From an uncultured Pelagibacteraceae bacterium (GTDB lineage Bacteria > Pseudomonadota > Alphaproteobacteria > Pelagibacterales > Pelagibacteraceae), in assembly GCA_902591775.1 (NCBI GenBank), contig CACJBW010000002.1, forward strand, positions 1-64,000: DNA of 64,000 bases, in the 5' to 3' direction. The position numbers were made by a program, and so were the translations under genes. Each line of letters opens with the position of its first letter. The stretch's first letter is position 1. This document shows positions 18,919 to 28,804 of this stretch, piece after piece. The notes beneath the pieces were generated by a model. The model was not told where the DNA came from. It ran no database searches and saw only the letters and a program-made list of their open reading frames with translations.

Positions 18919-20167
18919 CGGCCCTCTTACCTATTAATTTAAAGTAAACGAACATAAATAATAGCAGTAAAGCAACTATTACAATTGATACTGCTGACCC
19001 CATACCAATATCGGAAATAGTAAATCCTTGCTCATAAACATTTATTGGCAAAGTTCTAGTTCCAGATGCACCTCCTGTTAATAAAAAAATATCCTCGAAT
19101 TTATTAAAGTTCCAAATAAACCTAATCATAAAGAGAATAGATATCACAGCTGTTATTTGTGGAAGAGTGATACTAATAAATTTTTGTAAAGGACCAGCAC
19201 CATCCACTTCCGCTGCCTCATATAATTCTTTAGGTACTGCTTGAAGTCGAGCTAATATAAATAAGAAAGCTAATGGAAAGTATCTCCAAATTTCAAAAAT
19301 AATTACAGTTGTTAATGCTAATCGTAATTTAAGATCAAAACCAAAAAAATTTATCGTTAAATATTTTTGACCCAATAAATTTAAGGGCTCTTGTATGACT
19401 TGAAAATTCATCAATAGATTATTTAAAGTTCCACTGTAAGGATCTAATAATAACTCCCAAGTATAGGCTAGAGCAACAACAGGGCCCACGTATGGAAAAA
19501 GTAAAACACTTCTCATAAATGTTCTTCCAAAAAACTTCTGGTTCACAAGTTGAGCAGTGAGTATTCCAAATACAATCGAACCGATTGTGCCAAAAAAAGT
19601 ATAGTAAAAAGTAGTTGATAATAAATCAAAAAATTCATTTTGAAAAAATACCTTTTTAAAATTCTTTAATGTAAAATTAGTATTTAATAAAATATTATCT
19701 GATTTACCTGTTAATTTTGGTTTAATAGTTTTTAATTCTTTTTTGTTTATTTGTTTGCCATCAGAACTCTTTAATAATATTTGAAAATTTTCCTTGTATT
19801 TAGCCTCCCAATTTCCAAAATCACAATAAATTTTATTTGATTTAACCCTGCATCTTTCATCTAAATTTATTGGCTTAATATTCTTAGGTAATTTATCTTG
19901 AAGTTTAACGTCCCTTATTTCTAAAATTAATGAACTATTTCTAAGTTTATAAATAACCTTTAATTGATCTGGATTATCTTTGATGGATTTAACAATTTTT
20001 TTTGCTCTAGGTTCAGGGATCCTTATATCTTTTAATCCAACCTCTTTAAAACTTATCCATACATTTGCAAATATTGGAAATAAGATAATTGAAAAAACAA
20101 GGAAAACTGCAGGTAATATTAATATATATGCAGTTCTTTTTTCTATTTTTGAAAGTGTATCACTCAT
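18908..20167 (-). CDS. Carbohydrate-type ABC transporter permease (MalF/UgpA-like) with large periplasmic insertion
   Basis: EAA loop KELYEAAEVDGAGPLQKFISITLPQITA; about 110-140 aa hydrophilic insertion after TM1. Confidence 0.88.
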   Translation of the reverse strand: MSDTLSKIEKRTAYILILPAVFLVFSIILFPIFANVWISFKEVGLKDIRIPEPRAKKIVKSIKDNPDQLKVIYKLRNSSLILEIRDVKLQDKLPKNIKPINLDERCRVKSNKIYCDFGNWEAKYKENFQILLKSSDGKQINKKELKTIKPKLTGKSDNILLNTNFTLKNFKKVFFQNEFFDLLSTTFYYTFFGTIGSIVFGILTAQLVNQKFFGRTFMRSVLLFPYVGPVVALAYTWELLLDPYSGTLNNLLMNFQVIQEPLNLLGQKYLTINFFGFDLKLRLALTTVIIFEIWRYFPLAFLFILARLQAVPKELYEAAEVDGAGPLQKFISITLPQITAVISILFMIRFIWNFNKFEDIFLLTGGASGTRTLPINVYEQGFTISDIGMGSAVSIVIVALLLLFMFVYFKLIGKRADEN

Positions 20168-20169
20168 AA

Positions 20170-20201
20170 TAAAAGCGGATAATACATATTATCCGCTTTT
20201 A
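20170..20201 (-). terminator. Perfect 14-bp inverted repeat with 4-nt loop between the binding-protein gene and first permease gene (attenuator/mRNA-stabilising hairpin)
   Basis: taaaagcggataat-acat-attatccgctttta; on the minus strand the 3' arm ends in CCGCTTTTA. Confidence 0.85.
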
Positions 20202-20221
20202 TTTAAATTTAAATTATTAGA

Positions 20222-21550
20222 TTAAAATTGAGAGAGTTTTTGATTGATCATATCTACTGCTTGATCAATATCAATCTGTCCATCAACATAAAGTCTAGTT
20301 ATTCTATTAATAAACTTGTTATTAATAATTTTAGAAGCTCTAGAAAGTTCACCTTCTTTTACACCCCATCTTTGAGCTTTATCTAATCCAGCAACAATAT
20401 TATTTATAACATCCTCTGAATATAAGTCTGATAAAGGTGCTTTTCTATCAACTCCAACAGGTAATTTACTCCATGCTTTTGTAAACGCCTCAGGATCGCT
20501 CGAGTTTCCTCTTCTAACAGGAAATTTACCTTCTGGTGCGATTGAAAGTGTCTTGGTGTAACCTTCATCCATTGAGTATTTGATAAATGCACTTGCTTCT
20601 TCTGTATCAGCATCTGCTGTTATTCCAAAGTATCTTACATCAGCCCATGCAGCCCCTTTTTTATTATTAGGACCACTTAAGTTTGTAATGAAACCAGTTT
20701 TTGAAGCTAACTCCCCAGATGTTGGATCACTATTTATTGTTGGCGGAGCTGAATCTCTTAAACCAGCTAGTTCATCCATAATAAATGGAGACCAAATTAT
20801 CATTGGTGTTTTTCCTGCAAAATACAATTCTCTTGATTGCTTCCAGTATAATTCTCCTGGAGGACTTGCATTTGCAATAACTTTATAAAACTCTAAAGAA
20901 GCTTTTAACTTTTTACCTTGTTTTCTTATTGCACCTTTTTTAACAACATTTACTCCATTTGCTAAAAGAACATGCTCTAAAACTTGACTCATAAAGTTTT
21001 CATCAGTTTTCGTTGCAGCAACAAAACCAAACATTCCATTTCCAGAAAGTGCTTCAACTGCCTTTGTTATATTTTCATAACTTGTTGGTGGCTCAAGTCC
21101 TGCTTTTTCAAATAAGTCTTTTCTATAAACGACCATTTGCGTCCAACCATCAACTGGCACAGCTGCTATTTTTGATCCTTTTTTAGCCATGTTTAAGGCA
21201 CCTGGTGCAAAAGTTTTTTTACCAAGTTCTTTTACAACTGCATTATTTGCATCAACATCTAGTATTCCAGCCTCTGCCCAAGGTAATACATACTGTAAAG
21301 TATGATAGATTACATCAGGTAGATCACCCGCTGCTGCTGCTGCAGTTGCTCTTGTTCCTAAATCTTTTTCTTCTACAGGAATAACTTCAACTTTGATGCC
21401 AGTTTTAGCTTCAAAATCTTTAGCCATTGCCTCTTGTTTAGCCATTCTAGCTGGCTGAACCTCTGTAGTCCAAAAAGTGATGTCTGCGTAACTAATATTT
21501 GAAATTAAAAATATAAGCGTGCAAACAGTTATTATTATTTTTTTAATCAT
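20222..21550 (-). CDS. ABC transporter extracellular solute-binding protein (family 1)
   Basis: Signal peptide MIKKIIITVCTLIFLISNISYA, then ITFWTTEVQPARMAKQEAMAKDFEAKTGIKVEVIPV; next to two permeases. Confidence 0.93.
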   Translation of the reverse strand: MIKKIIITVCTLIFLISNISYADITFWTTEVQPARMAKQEAMAKDFEAKTGIKVEVIPVEEKDLGTRATAAAAAGDLPDVIYHTLQYVLPWAEAGILDVDANNAVVKELGKKTFAPGALNMAKKGSKIAAVPVDGWTQMVVYRKDLFEKAGLEPPTSYENITKAVEALSGNGMFGFVAATKTDENFMSQVLEHVLLANGVNVVKKGAIRKQGKKLKASLEFYKVIANASPPGELYWKQSRELYFAGKTPMIIWSPFIMDELAGLRDSAPPTINSDPTSGELASKTGFITNLSGPNNKKGAAWADVRYFGITADADTEEASAFIKYSMDEGYTKTLSIAPEGKFPVRRGNSSDPEAFTKAWSKLPVGVDRKAPLSDLYSEDVINNIVAGLDKAQRWGVKEGELSRASKIINNKFINRITRLYVDGQIDIDQAVDMINQKLSQF

Positions 21551-21660
21551 TGATTCCCCTCTTTTCGTTGATTAACTAAGCAAATCTATCAGTGAGATAA
21601 ATGAATGACAATAAATTAAAAAAGTCTACCTTATTCAAAAAGTCAATAAATATAATATTT

Positions 21661-22617
21661 TTAAATCGAAAATTTTTTATTTTTTAGAATTGCTCTAATC
21701 ATTCTGAACATTAAGGGAATTTTTTTTGAATTAAATTTTTTTAAAATAAAAGGCGCGATTTCTCTTACAAGTTGTTCGCCTTCTACAGTATCATTTGCCA
21801 TAAACTTTTTTTTAGCACTTTTGAAAGTAAAACCTTGTCCCAAATAGTTTCCCATTTTGCTATTTCTTCCACCCGCAGCACTTACATACAGGTCTCCAAC
21901 TCCTGCTAGACTTAAAACGGTTTCTTCTTTTCCTTTCAATTGTCTGGTTAAGTATTTCATTTCTGATAGTGATTTTTGAAATAGACTTGACGATTTATTC
22001 AAACTTAAACCAGAACCAATTATCATGGAATAAATATTTTTTATTGCTGAACATATTTCAATACCAATAATATCTGTAGAATATTCTATCAAATAATATT
22101 TGGTTGAAATCATTTTACCTAACAATTTTGCAAATTTAATGTTTTTGTTAGCTATAATTACACTAGTTTGTCTTTTTCTAACTAATTCCTTAGCTAAACA
22201 AGGTCCCTTCAAAACTGATACATTTAATTTTGGATTATTTTTTAGAAGAGTTTGAGAAATAGTTGTAATTTTTTTATTTTTCTTTTCATATTTGAGACCT
22301 TTTGTAAGAACTAAAACTGGAGATTTTACTTTATACTTTTTTAATTCTTTACCAACAAAATTAATACCTGATAAACTTAATGCAATAACAATAAGATCAT
22401 ATTTTTCAAGAAATAATTTCTTAGAATATTTTTTAAATATTAGTTTTTTTGAAAGATTAATTTTTAAACCTGAATGAAATTTATTTTTTGATGATAAATT
22501 TTTAATAAATCTTTGGTTATATGGTTCTGTAATTAATACTTTATTATTATTATCTATACATGGAACAGAGAACGCTGATCCCATGGCTCCACCACCAATA
22601 ATTAGAATTTTTTTCAT
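21661..22617 (-). CDS. gpsA: Glycerol-3-phosphate dehydrogenase (NAD(P)+)-like
   Basis: MKKILIIGGGAMGSAFSVPC, LKGPCLAKEL, GIEICSAIKNIYSMIIGSG, LAGVGDLYVSAAGGRNSKMG; start moved from 22656 to the Met at 22617. Confidence 0.88.
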   Translation of the reverse strand: MKKILIIGGGAMGSAFSVPCIDNNNKVLITEPYNQRFIKNLSSKNKFHSGLKINLSKKLIFKKYSKKLFLEKYDLIVIALSLSGINFVGKELKKYKVKSPVLVLTKGLKYEKKNKKITTISQTLLKNNPKLNVSVLKGPCLAKELVRKRQTSVIIANKNIKFAKLLGKMISTKYYLIEYSTDIIGIEICSAIKNIYSMIIGSGLSLNKSSSLFQKSLSEMKYLTRQLKGKEETVLSLAGVGDLYVSAAGGRNSKMGNYLGQGFTFKSAKKKFMANDTVEGEQLVREIAPFILKKFNSKKIPLMFRMIRAILKNKKFSI

Positions 22618-22731
22618 AAATAAATTCACTAAAAATAAACTATTCATTAATAACAAGTAAATTTAAAGAAAAAATAGTTTTATTTTTTTGATTTTATTAA
22701 TAAGATAAATTTTTAAAATTATACAATTTAT

Positions 22732-24060
22732 ATGAATAAAATAGCAATAATCGGTGCAGGGCCTTGTGGTTTATCGATGTTAAGAGCCTTCGAGCATGCT
22801 GAGCAAAAAGGAGAAGAAGTTCCAGAAATAGTGTGTTTTGAAAAACAAGATGATTGGGGAGGACTATGGAACTACAGTTGGAGAACCGGTTCAGATCAAT
22901 ATGGTGATCCTATCCCCAATAGTATGTATAGATATTTATGGTCAAATGGACCAAAAGAATGTTTGGAATTTGCAGATTATTCTTTTGATGAGCATTTTGG
23001 AAAACCTATTCCATCTTTTCCACCTAGAGAAGTGTTATTTAATTATATAATTGGAAGAGTAAGTAAAGGAAACATTAAAAGCAAAATTAAATTTAGCACA
23101 AGTGTAAAGAGTGTAAACTATAATTCAGATAAATTTGAAGTAAGCTATCAAGATAAAACTAACAATAAAATTTTGTCTGACAAGTTTGATTATGTAGTTG
23201 TTTCAACTGGACATTTTTCAGTTCCATTTATTCCTGAATACAAGGGTATGAATTCTTTTCCAGGAAGAATAATGCATTCTCATGATTTCAGAGATGCTGA
23301 AGAATTTAGAGGTAAAAATGTGATAGTGCTTGGAAGCAGTTATTCAGCTGAGGATGTTGCTTTGCAATGTAACAAATATGGAGCTAAAAGTGTAACCATA
23401 GGTTATAGACATAATCCAATGGGTTTTAAATGGCCTTCTGGTATGAAAGAAGTTTACTATCTAGATAGATTAGAGGGTAACAAAGCAATTTTTAAAGATG
23501 GTACAGAACAAGAAGCAGATGTAATTATATTATGCACTGGATACCTGCATCATTTTCCATTTTTGAACGAAAAACTAAGTCTTAAAACTCACAACAGATT
23601 ATATCCACCAAAATTATACAAAGGAGTAGTTTGGCAAGATAATCACAAGCTAATGTACCTAGGTATGCAGGATCAATTTCATACTTTTAATATGTTTGAT
23701 TGCCAAGCATGGTTCGCAAGGGATGTGATAATGAATAAAATTAAGATTCCAAATGATAGTGAAATAGAAAAAGATATTTCTAAATGGGTTTCTATGGAAG
23801 AAAAATTAGAAAATCCTGATCAAATGATTGATTTTCAAACTGAGTATACTAAAGAGCTTCATGATATGTCAGATTATCCAAAAATTGATTTTGAATTGAT
23901 AAGAAAACATTTTAAAGATTGGGAACATCATAAAATGGATGATATTTCAACTTACAGAAATAAATCTTTTTCATCACCTGTTACTGGATCCATAGCTCCT
24001 ATTCACCATACACCTTGGGCATCAGCGTTGGATGACTCTATGGATACGTTTTTAAAATAA
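22732..24060 (+). CDS. tmm: Flavin-containing monooxygenase, probable trimethylamine monooxygenase
   Basis: IIGAGPCGLSMLRAFE FAD site, GLWNYSWRTG, FMO signature FPGRIMHSHDFRD, GSSYSAEDVALQC NADP site; clusters with TMAO-type transporter and tdm-like gene. Confidence 0.9.
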   Translation: MNKIAIIGAGPCGLSMLRAFEHAEQKGEEVPEIVCFEKQDDWGGLWNYSWRTGSDQYGDPIPNSMYRYLWSNGPKECLEFADYSFDEHFGKPIPSFPPREVLFNYIIGRVSKGNIKSKIKFSTSVKSVNYNSDKFEVSYQDKTNNKILSDKFDYVVVSTGHFSVPFIPEYKGMNSFPGRIMHSHDFRDAEEFRGKNVIVLGSSYSAEDVALQCNKYGAKSVTIGYRHNPMGFKWPSGMKEVYYLDRLEGNKAIFKDGTEQEADVIILCTGYLHHFPFLNEKLSLKTHNRLYPPKLYKGVVWQDNHKLMYLGMQDQFHTFNMFDCQAWFARDVIMNKIKIPNDSEIEKDISKWVSMEEKLENPDQMIDFQTEYTKELHDMSDYPKIDFELIRKHFKDWEHHKMDDISTYRNKSFSSPVTGSIAPIHHTPWASALDDSMDTFLK

Positions 24061-24066
24061 TAAAAT

Positions 24067-25545
24067 TTACAATAAAGTTTTATCAACAGATAACTTCCAA
24101 CCATTTAGTAATTTTTTCCTAACAGTGTGAGTTAATTTAGGTTTAAAAGTTTTGTCTTTTTTCCATTTTCTACTTATTTGGTCTAATGATTTAAATACTC
24201 CAATTTGGTATCCAGCAAATAAAGCAACTCCAAGTGCTGTGGTTTCCAAAATTTTGGGTCTCTCTGTTTTAATATAAATGATATTTGCCAAAAATTGAGA
24301 AAACCAGTCGTTTTCCACCATTCCTCCGTCAATTTTTACTATATTTGGCTTTAATCCATCTTTTCTCATGGCATTAAATAAATCATAGCTTTGGTATGCC
24401 ACAGATTCTATAACTGCTCTTACCAAAGTTTTCCAATCACTATCTCTAGTTAATCCAGTTATAACTCCTCTTGCATCAGGTCTCCAGTATGGAGCTCCCA
24501 GCCCACTAAAAGCTGGTACAACATAGACACCTTCATTATTTTTTTTTGATTTAGCAATTTGTTCTGTGTCATAAGCATTATTAATTAATTTTAACTTATC
24601 TCTTAGCCATTGAACACCTGCTCCAGCGATAAAAATTGAACCTTCGAGAGCAAAAGTATTTTTTCCGTTTAATCTGTAACAAATTGTGGTTAATAATTTA
24701 TTTTTTGAAAAAATTTTTTTTGACCCGGTATTCATTATTACAAAAGCACCTGTGCCATAAGTACTTTTAATTGAGCCTTTTTTAAAACAAGATTGTCCTA
24801 CGGCTGCAGCTTGTTGATCACCCAAAACCGCAGATATAGGAATTTCATATCCAACTATTTTTTTATTTGTTGATCCAAAATTATCCGCTGAATTTTTTAC
24901 ATCAGGTAAAATACTTTTTGAGATATTGAGCTTTTTTAAAATTTCTTTGTCCCAATTGTTATTATTTATATTAAACAACATTGTTCTACTTGCATTTGTT
25001 GCCTCTGTTAAATGATGTTGCCCGTTAGTTAGTTTCCAAATTAAGAAAGTATCAACAGTGCCAAATAATAAATTATTAGATTTTTGAAGTTTCTTCGAAA
25101 TTTTTACGTTTTCTAAGATCCATTTAATTTTAGTAGCTGAAAAATATGGATCAATGAATAAACCAGTTTTTCTTCTAAAAATATTTTCATATTTTTTTTG
25201 CTTAAGCTTTTCACAGTACTCATGAGTTCTTCTATCTTGCCAAACAATTGCATTGTATACTGGTTTACCCGTTTTCTTGTTCCATAGAATAGTTGTCTCT
25301 CTCTGGTTGGTTATTCCAATACTTAATATTTTTCCTTTTAGTAGAGATGCTTTTTTAATTACTTTTTTTAAAGCTTTAAGAGTTGTTAACCAAATTTCAT
25401 TTGGATTATGTTCTACCCATCCATTTTTTGGAAAGTATTGGTTAAATTCAAACTGAGATGTAAATTTTATATTGCCATCTAAATCGAAGAGAATTGCTCT
25501 AGATGATGTTGTACCTTGGTCGATAGCAACAAGAAATTTTTTCAC
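24067..25545 (-). CDS. glpK: Glycerol kinase
   Basis: AIDQGTTSSRAILFD, WVEHNPNEIW, GITNQRETTILWNKKTGKPVYNAIVWQDRRT, DQQAAAVGQSCF. Confidence 0.97.
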   Translation of the reverse strand: MKKFLVAIDQGTTSSRAILFDLDGNIKFTSQFEFNQYFPKNGWVEHNPNEIWLTTLKALKKVIKKASLLKGKILSIGITNQRETTILWNKKTGKPVYNAIVWQDRRTHEYCEKLKQKKYENIFRRKTGLFIDPYFSATKIKWILENVKISKKLQKSNNLLFGTVDTFLIWKLTNGQHHLTEATNASRTMLFNINNNNWDKEILKKLNISKSILPDVKNSADNFGSTNKKIVGYEIPISAVLGDQQAAAVGQSCFKKGSIKSTYGTGAFVIMNTGSKKIFSKNKLLTTICYRLNGKNTFALEGSIFIAGAGVQWLRDKLKLINNAYDTEQIAKSKKNNEGVYVVPAFSGLGAPYWRPDARGVITGLTRDSDWKTLVRAVIESVAYQSYDLFNAMRKDGLKPNIVKIDGGMVENDWFSQFLANIIYIKTERPKILETTALGVALFAGYQIGVFKSLDQISRKWKKDKTFKPKLTHTVRKKLLNGWKLSVDKTLL

Positions 25546-25549
25546 AATT

Positions 25550-27703
25550 TTAGTCTATACCTAAATGTTTTTTTCTTTGTCCTACCCAAGTTCTAATTAA
25601 ATTATCAAAAATTAGTCCAATAAATGCAACACAAATTCCAAGTGTTAATCCAATACCTGCACCTTTTTTATCTGATAAAGCTTTTAAAATATACTGACCC
25701 AAATCCTCTGTTCCAATAAAAGCCCCGATAATTACCATAAATAATGCAAAAACTATTGTTTGATTAAGCCCTAACATCATGTGTGGAAATGCTAATGGAA
25801 ATTCTATTTTAAATAGTCTTTGAAACTTTGTGACTCCTGACATCGTTGCAGCATCATGTAGTCCAGCTGGAACGCTTCTAAGACCCTCAATTGTGTATCT
25901 TGTTGCTGGTATCGTAGCATAAACTATTACAGCAATTAAAACTGAAGTATCTGTAATTCCAAAAAGCATCATCACAGGAATTAAATATACAAAAGATGGA
26001 AAAGTTTGAAATATATCACAAACATTTAACATAAAGTTTGTAGAATGTTTATTTTGAAAACATAAAGTTCCAACAGTAAATCCAATTGTGCAAGATACTA
26101 GTACACCAAATGTTGCCATGTATGTTGTTACTAAAGCTCTATCCCACCATGGGCTTAGAGCTATAAATAAAGTTAAACCACAAACAACTAAAGCAGATCT
26201 AACTCCACCAATTAAATATCCAGCTCCAACGACTAGAACTAATGTGGCTACGGCTGGCATTCTCAAATATAAAGCTCTCATCGGTTGGAGTACATCAACA
26301 ATTAGCCAAGTGTTAAATGCTTTTATATATACAAAGAAAGTATCGAATATCCAATCAACACCTTTATTCCAAAAGTCTGCTGTTGATATTCCTTTATTAT
26401 GTGGAACTTCAAATAAATAATTATACCCGTCTTTAAAATAAATTGATCCAAAGTAAGCTAATAGAATACCTACTATTACTATAACTCCAAAGAATAATGA
26501 ATTTTTATTTCGTTGAAAAAAATTTAAATTACCAAAATAATCAACCTGTTTATTTGCCCAAGCTAAAGACATTTTGTCTAATAAAATTGCAATCAAACTA
26601 ATACAAAGACCTGCCTCTAATGCTAATCCAATATTCAACTGATTTAGAGCTAATAATAAATTAAAACCTAAACCTTTTGCTCCTATAAATGCAGAGATAA
26701 CTGCCATAGAAAAACACACCATTATAACTTGGTTAACTCCTATTAAAATATCTCTTCTCGCTGTTGGAATTAATACTTTTGACATTAGTTGCCAGTTACT
26801 ACATCCACTCATTCTACCAGCTTCAATTACCTCTGGGGGCACAGCCCTTAAACCTAATAAAGTTAATAGTATCATTGGCGGCACAGCAACAATCATTGTT
26901 ATAATTACTGCAGCATGGTCTCCTACCCCAAAAAGAACTAGTGCAGGAACTAATACCGCATACTGGGGCATCGTCTGCATAACTAAAAGTATTGGATATA
27001 AAGCTTTTTCTACTCTTTTGCTTTTGTATGCCGCAACACCCAAACCTAAACCAAAAATAAATGAAAGAGGTGCTGCAACTAATATAAAAGAAAGTGTTTG
27101 CATAGACGGTTTCCATTGTCCAAATATTGAAATGTAAGTCATTGATAAAAGTGCATATAAGGCCAATCCTTTACCTCCTAACTTATAAGCAAGTATCGCT
27201 GATCCTGCTGCTACAATAGTCCAAGGTAAGCCTGGTAATTCTGCCCAGGGATTAGCATCAATCCAATCCCAACTAGTAAAAGCAACAATTGTTTCAAGAC
27301 CGCCTAATAAAATCTCTCTAATTAATTCTATTAGAAAAGTCATAAATGCGGTTAGGTTTCTAGTTATTTGTAAAACTAAAGGTCGTGTTTTATATTCCTG
27401 CGTATCTTCATTCCAAAATTCCATTGGCATCCAATCATTCATTAAAAAAAACAATGAATCATTTATCCAAATTGGAAGCCATCCAAGTAATGGTGGCAAT
27501 CTCCAGAAAACATCAAAAGCGTAATATCTAACCTCTTTACCTAGAAATACGAAGGCACTCTGATTAGGATCTTTTACAAATTCTGCTTGTCCTCTAATAA
27601 ATTTGTAAGTTTCAGGAACATCAATTGCAAAGCATAGTGCAAAAAATACAGCTAATAAAAATAACCATTGAAATAATTTAGGATATTTTTTAAGTAATTC
27701 CAT
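25550..27703 (-). CDS. tmoW: Betaine/TMAO-type ABC transporter permease with two fused permease domains
   Basis: 717 aa; two EAA-loop regions (PPEVIEAGRMSGCSNWQLMSKVLIPTA and PAGLHDAATMSGVTKFQRLFKIEFPLA) showing tandem ProW-type domains. Confidence 0.85.
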   Translation of the reverse strand: MELLKKYPKLFQWLFLLAVFFALCFAIDVPETYKFIRGQAEFVKDPNQSAFVFLGKEVRYYAFDVFWRLPPLLGWLPIWINDSLFFLMNDWMPMEFWNEDTQEYKTRPLVLQITRNLTAFMTFLIELIREILLGGLETIVAFTSWDWIDANPWAELPGLPWTIVAAGSAILAYKLGGKGLALYALLSMTYISIFGQWKPSMQTLSFILVAAPLSFIFGLGLGVAAYKSKRVEKALYPILLVMQTMPQYAVLVPALVLFGVGDHAAVIITMIVAVPPMILLTLLGLRAVPPEVIEAGRMSGCSNWQLMSKVLIPTARRDILIGVNQVIMVCFSMAVISAFIGAKGLGFNLLLALNQLNIGLALEAGLCISLIAILLDKMSLAWANKQVDYFGNLNFFQRNKNSLFFGVIVIVGILLAYFGSIYFKDGYNYLFEVPHNKGISTADFWNKGVDWIFDTFFVYIKAFNTWLIVDVLQPMRALYLRMPAVATLVLVVGAGYLIGGVRSALVVCGLTLFIALSPWWDRALVTTYMATFGVLVSCTIGFTVGTLCFQNKHSTNFMLNVCDIFQTFPSFVYLIPVMMLFGITDTSVLIAVIVYATIPATRYTIEGLRSVPAGLHDAATMSGVTKFQRLFKIEFPLAFPHMMLGLNQTIVFALFMVIIGAFIGTEDLGQYILKALSDKKGAGIGLTLGICVAFIGLIFDNLIRTWVGQRKKHLGID

Positions 27704-27706
27704 AAT

Positions 27707-28738
27707 TTAATGATTATTTTTTCTTCCCCCAAAAACTGTATTAATAATTTTTGCAGGATTAATTGAACCTACGATATTATTTTTGCCATCTGTAACAGCT
27801 ACTGTTTTTTCTTGTGTTAATATTTTTTCAGCAACATTTTCAATAATCTCGTCTTTTGAAACTTTTATATCACCCATGTTGTCAGAGGTTATTTCATCCA
27901 TTACATCTTTAATTAGTAAAACTTTTTCCCTTGGAACTTCTTCTGTAAATTTTCTTACATATTCTGTAGCTGGATTTAAAACAATGTTCGCAGGTGTATC
28001 TAATTGCTCAATTATTCCATCTTTCATAATTGCAATTCGATCAGCGAGTTTTAAAGCTTCATCAAAATCATGAGTAATAAACATAATTGTTTTTTGTAAT
28101 TTTTCTTGAAGTCTTAAAAACTCATCTTGCATTTCTTTCCTTATTAGAGGATCTAATGCAGAAAAAGGTTCGTCTAGAAACCATATATCTGGCTCGACCG
28201 CCAAAGATCTAGCAATTCCAACCCTTTGTTGCTGTCCTCCAGATAACTCTCTTGGAAAATAATTTTCTCTTCCATCTAGACCAACAAGTTTGACCATATC
28301 CATTGCTTTATTAATACTATTTTCAGTTTTAATACCCTTAATTTGAAGAGGAAAAGCAATATTTTCTAAAACTGTTTTATGTGGAAGTAGCGCAAAACTT
28401 TGAAAAACCATTCCCATTTTATTTCTTCTTAATTCAATAAGTTCCTTGTTATTTAAATTAAGCAAGTCTTGACCTTCAATAAAAATTTTTCCACCAGTTG
28501 CGTCTGTTAATCTAGATATACACCTTAATAGTGTTGACTTACCTGATCCTGATAAACCCATTACAACTAACATTTCACCTTTAGATACCTCAAAAGAAGC
28601 ATTGTTAACTCCTACAATACATCCATTTTCTTGAAATGTTTTTGCATCAACATTACCATTTGCTTCTTTAAGCATTCTTTCAGCATTTGCTCCAAAGATT
28701 TTATAAACAGATTGGCATTTAATTACTGGTTCAGACAT
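27707..28738 (-). CDS. tmoV: Betaine/TMAO-type ABC transporter ATP-binding protein
   Basis: ProV-like: VMGLSGSGKSTLLRCISRLTDATGG, LSGGQQQRVGIARSLAVEPDIWFLDEPFSALDPLIR, degenerate CBS-like C-terminus. Confidence 0.88.
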   Translation of the reverse strand: MSEPVIKCQSVYKIFGANAERMLKEANGNVDAKTFQENGCIVGVNNASFEVSKGEMLVVMGLSGSGKSTLLRCISRLTDATGGKIFIEGQDLLNLNNKELIELRRNKMGMVFQSFALLPHKTVLENIAFPLQIKGIKTENSINKAMDMVKLVGLDGRENYFPRELSGGQQQRVGIARSLAVEPDIWFLDEPFSALDPLIRKEMQDEFLRLQEKLQKTIMFITHDFDEALKLADRIAIMKDGIIEQLDTPANIVLNPATEYVRKFTEEVPREKVLLIKDVMDEITSDNMGDIKVSKDEIIENVAEKILTQEKTVAVTDGKNNIVGSINPAKIINTVFGGRKNNH

Positions 28739-28804
28739 AAATAATATTAAGGTTATACGAATTTAAGATAAAATAAAATCTCTATAATTTGTTACATTTC
28801 CTCC

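Noticed and set aside
26823-27116. 97-aa Cys-rich ORF within the tandem permease gene
   Set aside because: Alternate frame of a strongly supported coding gene; Cys/Ser/Phe composition reflects frame-shifted hydrophobic codons
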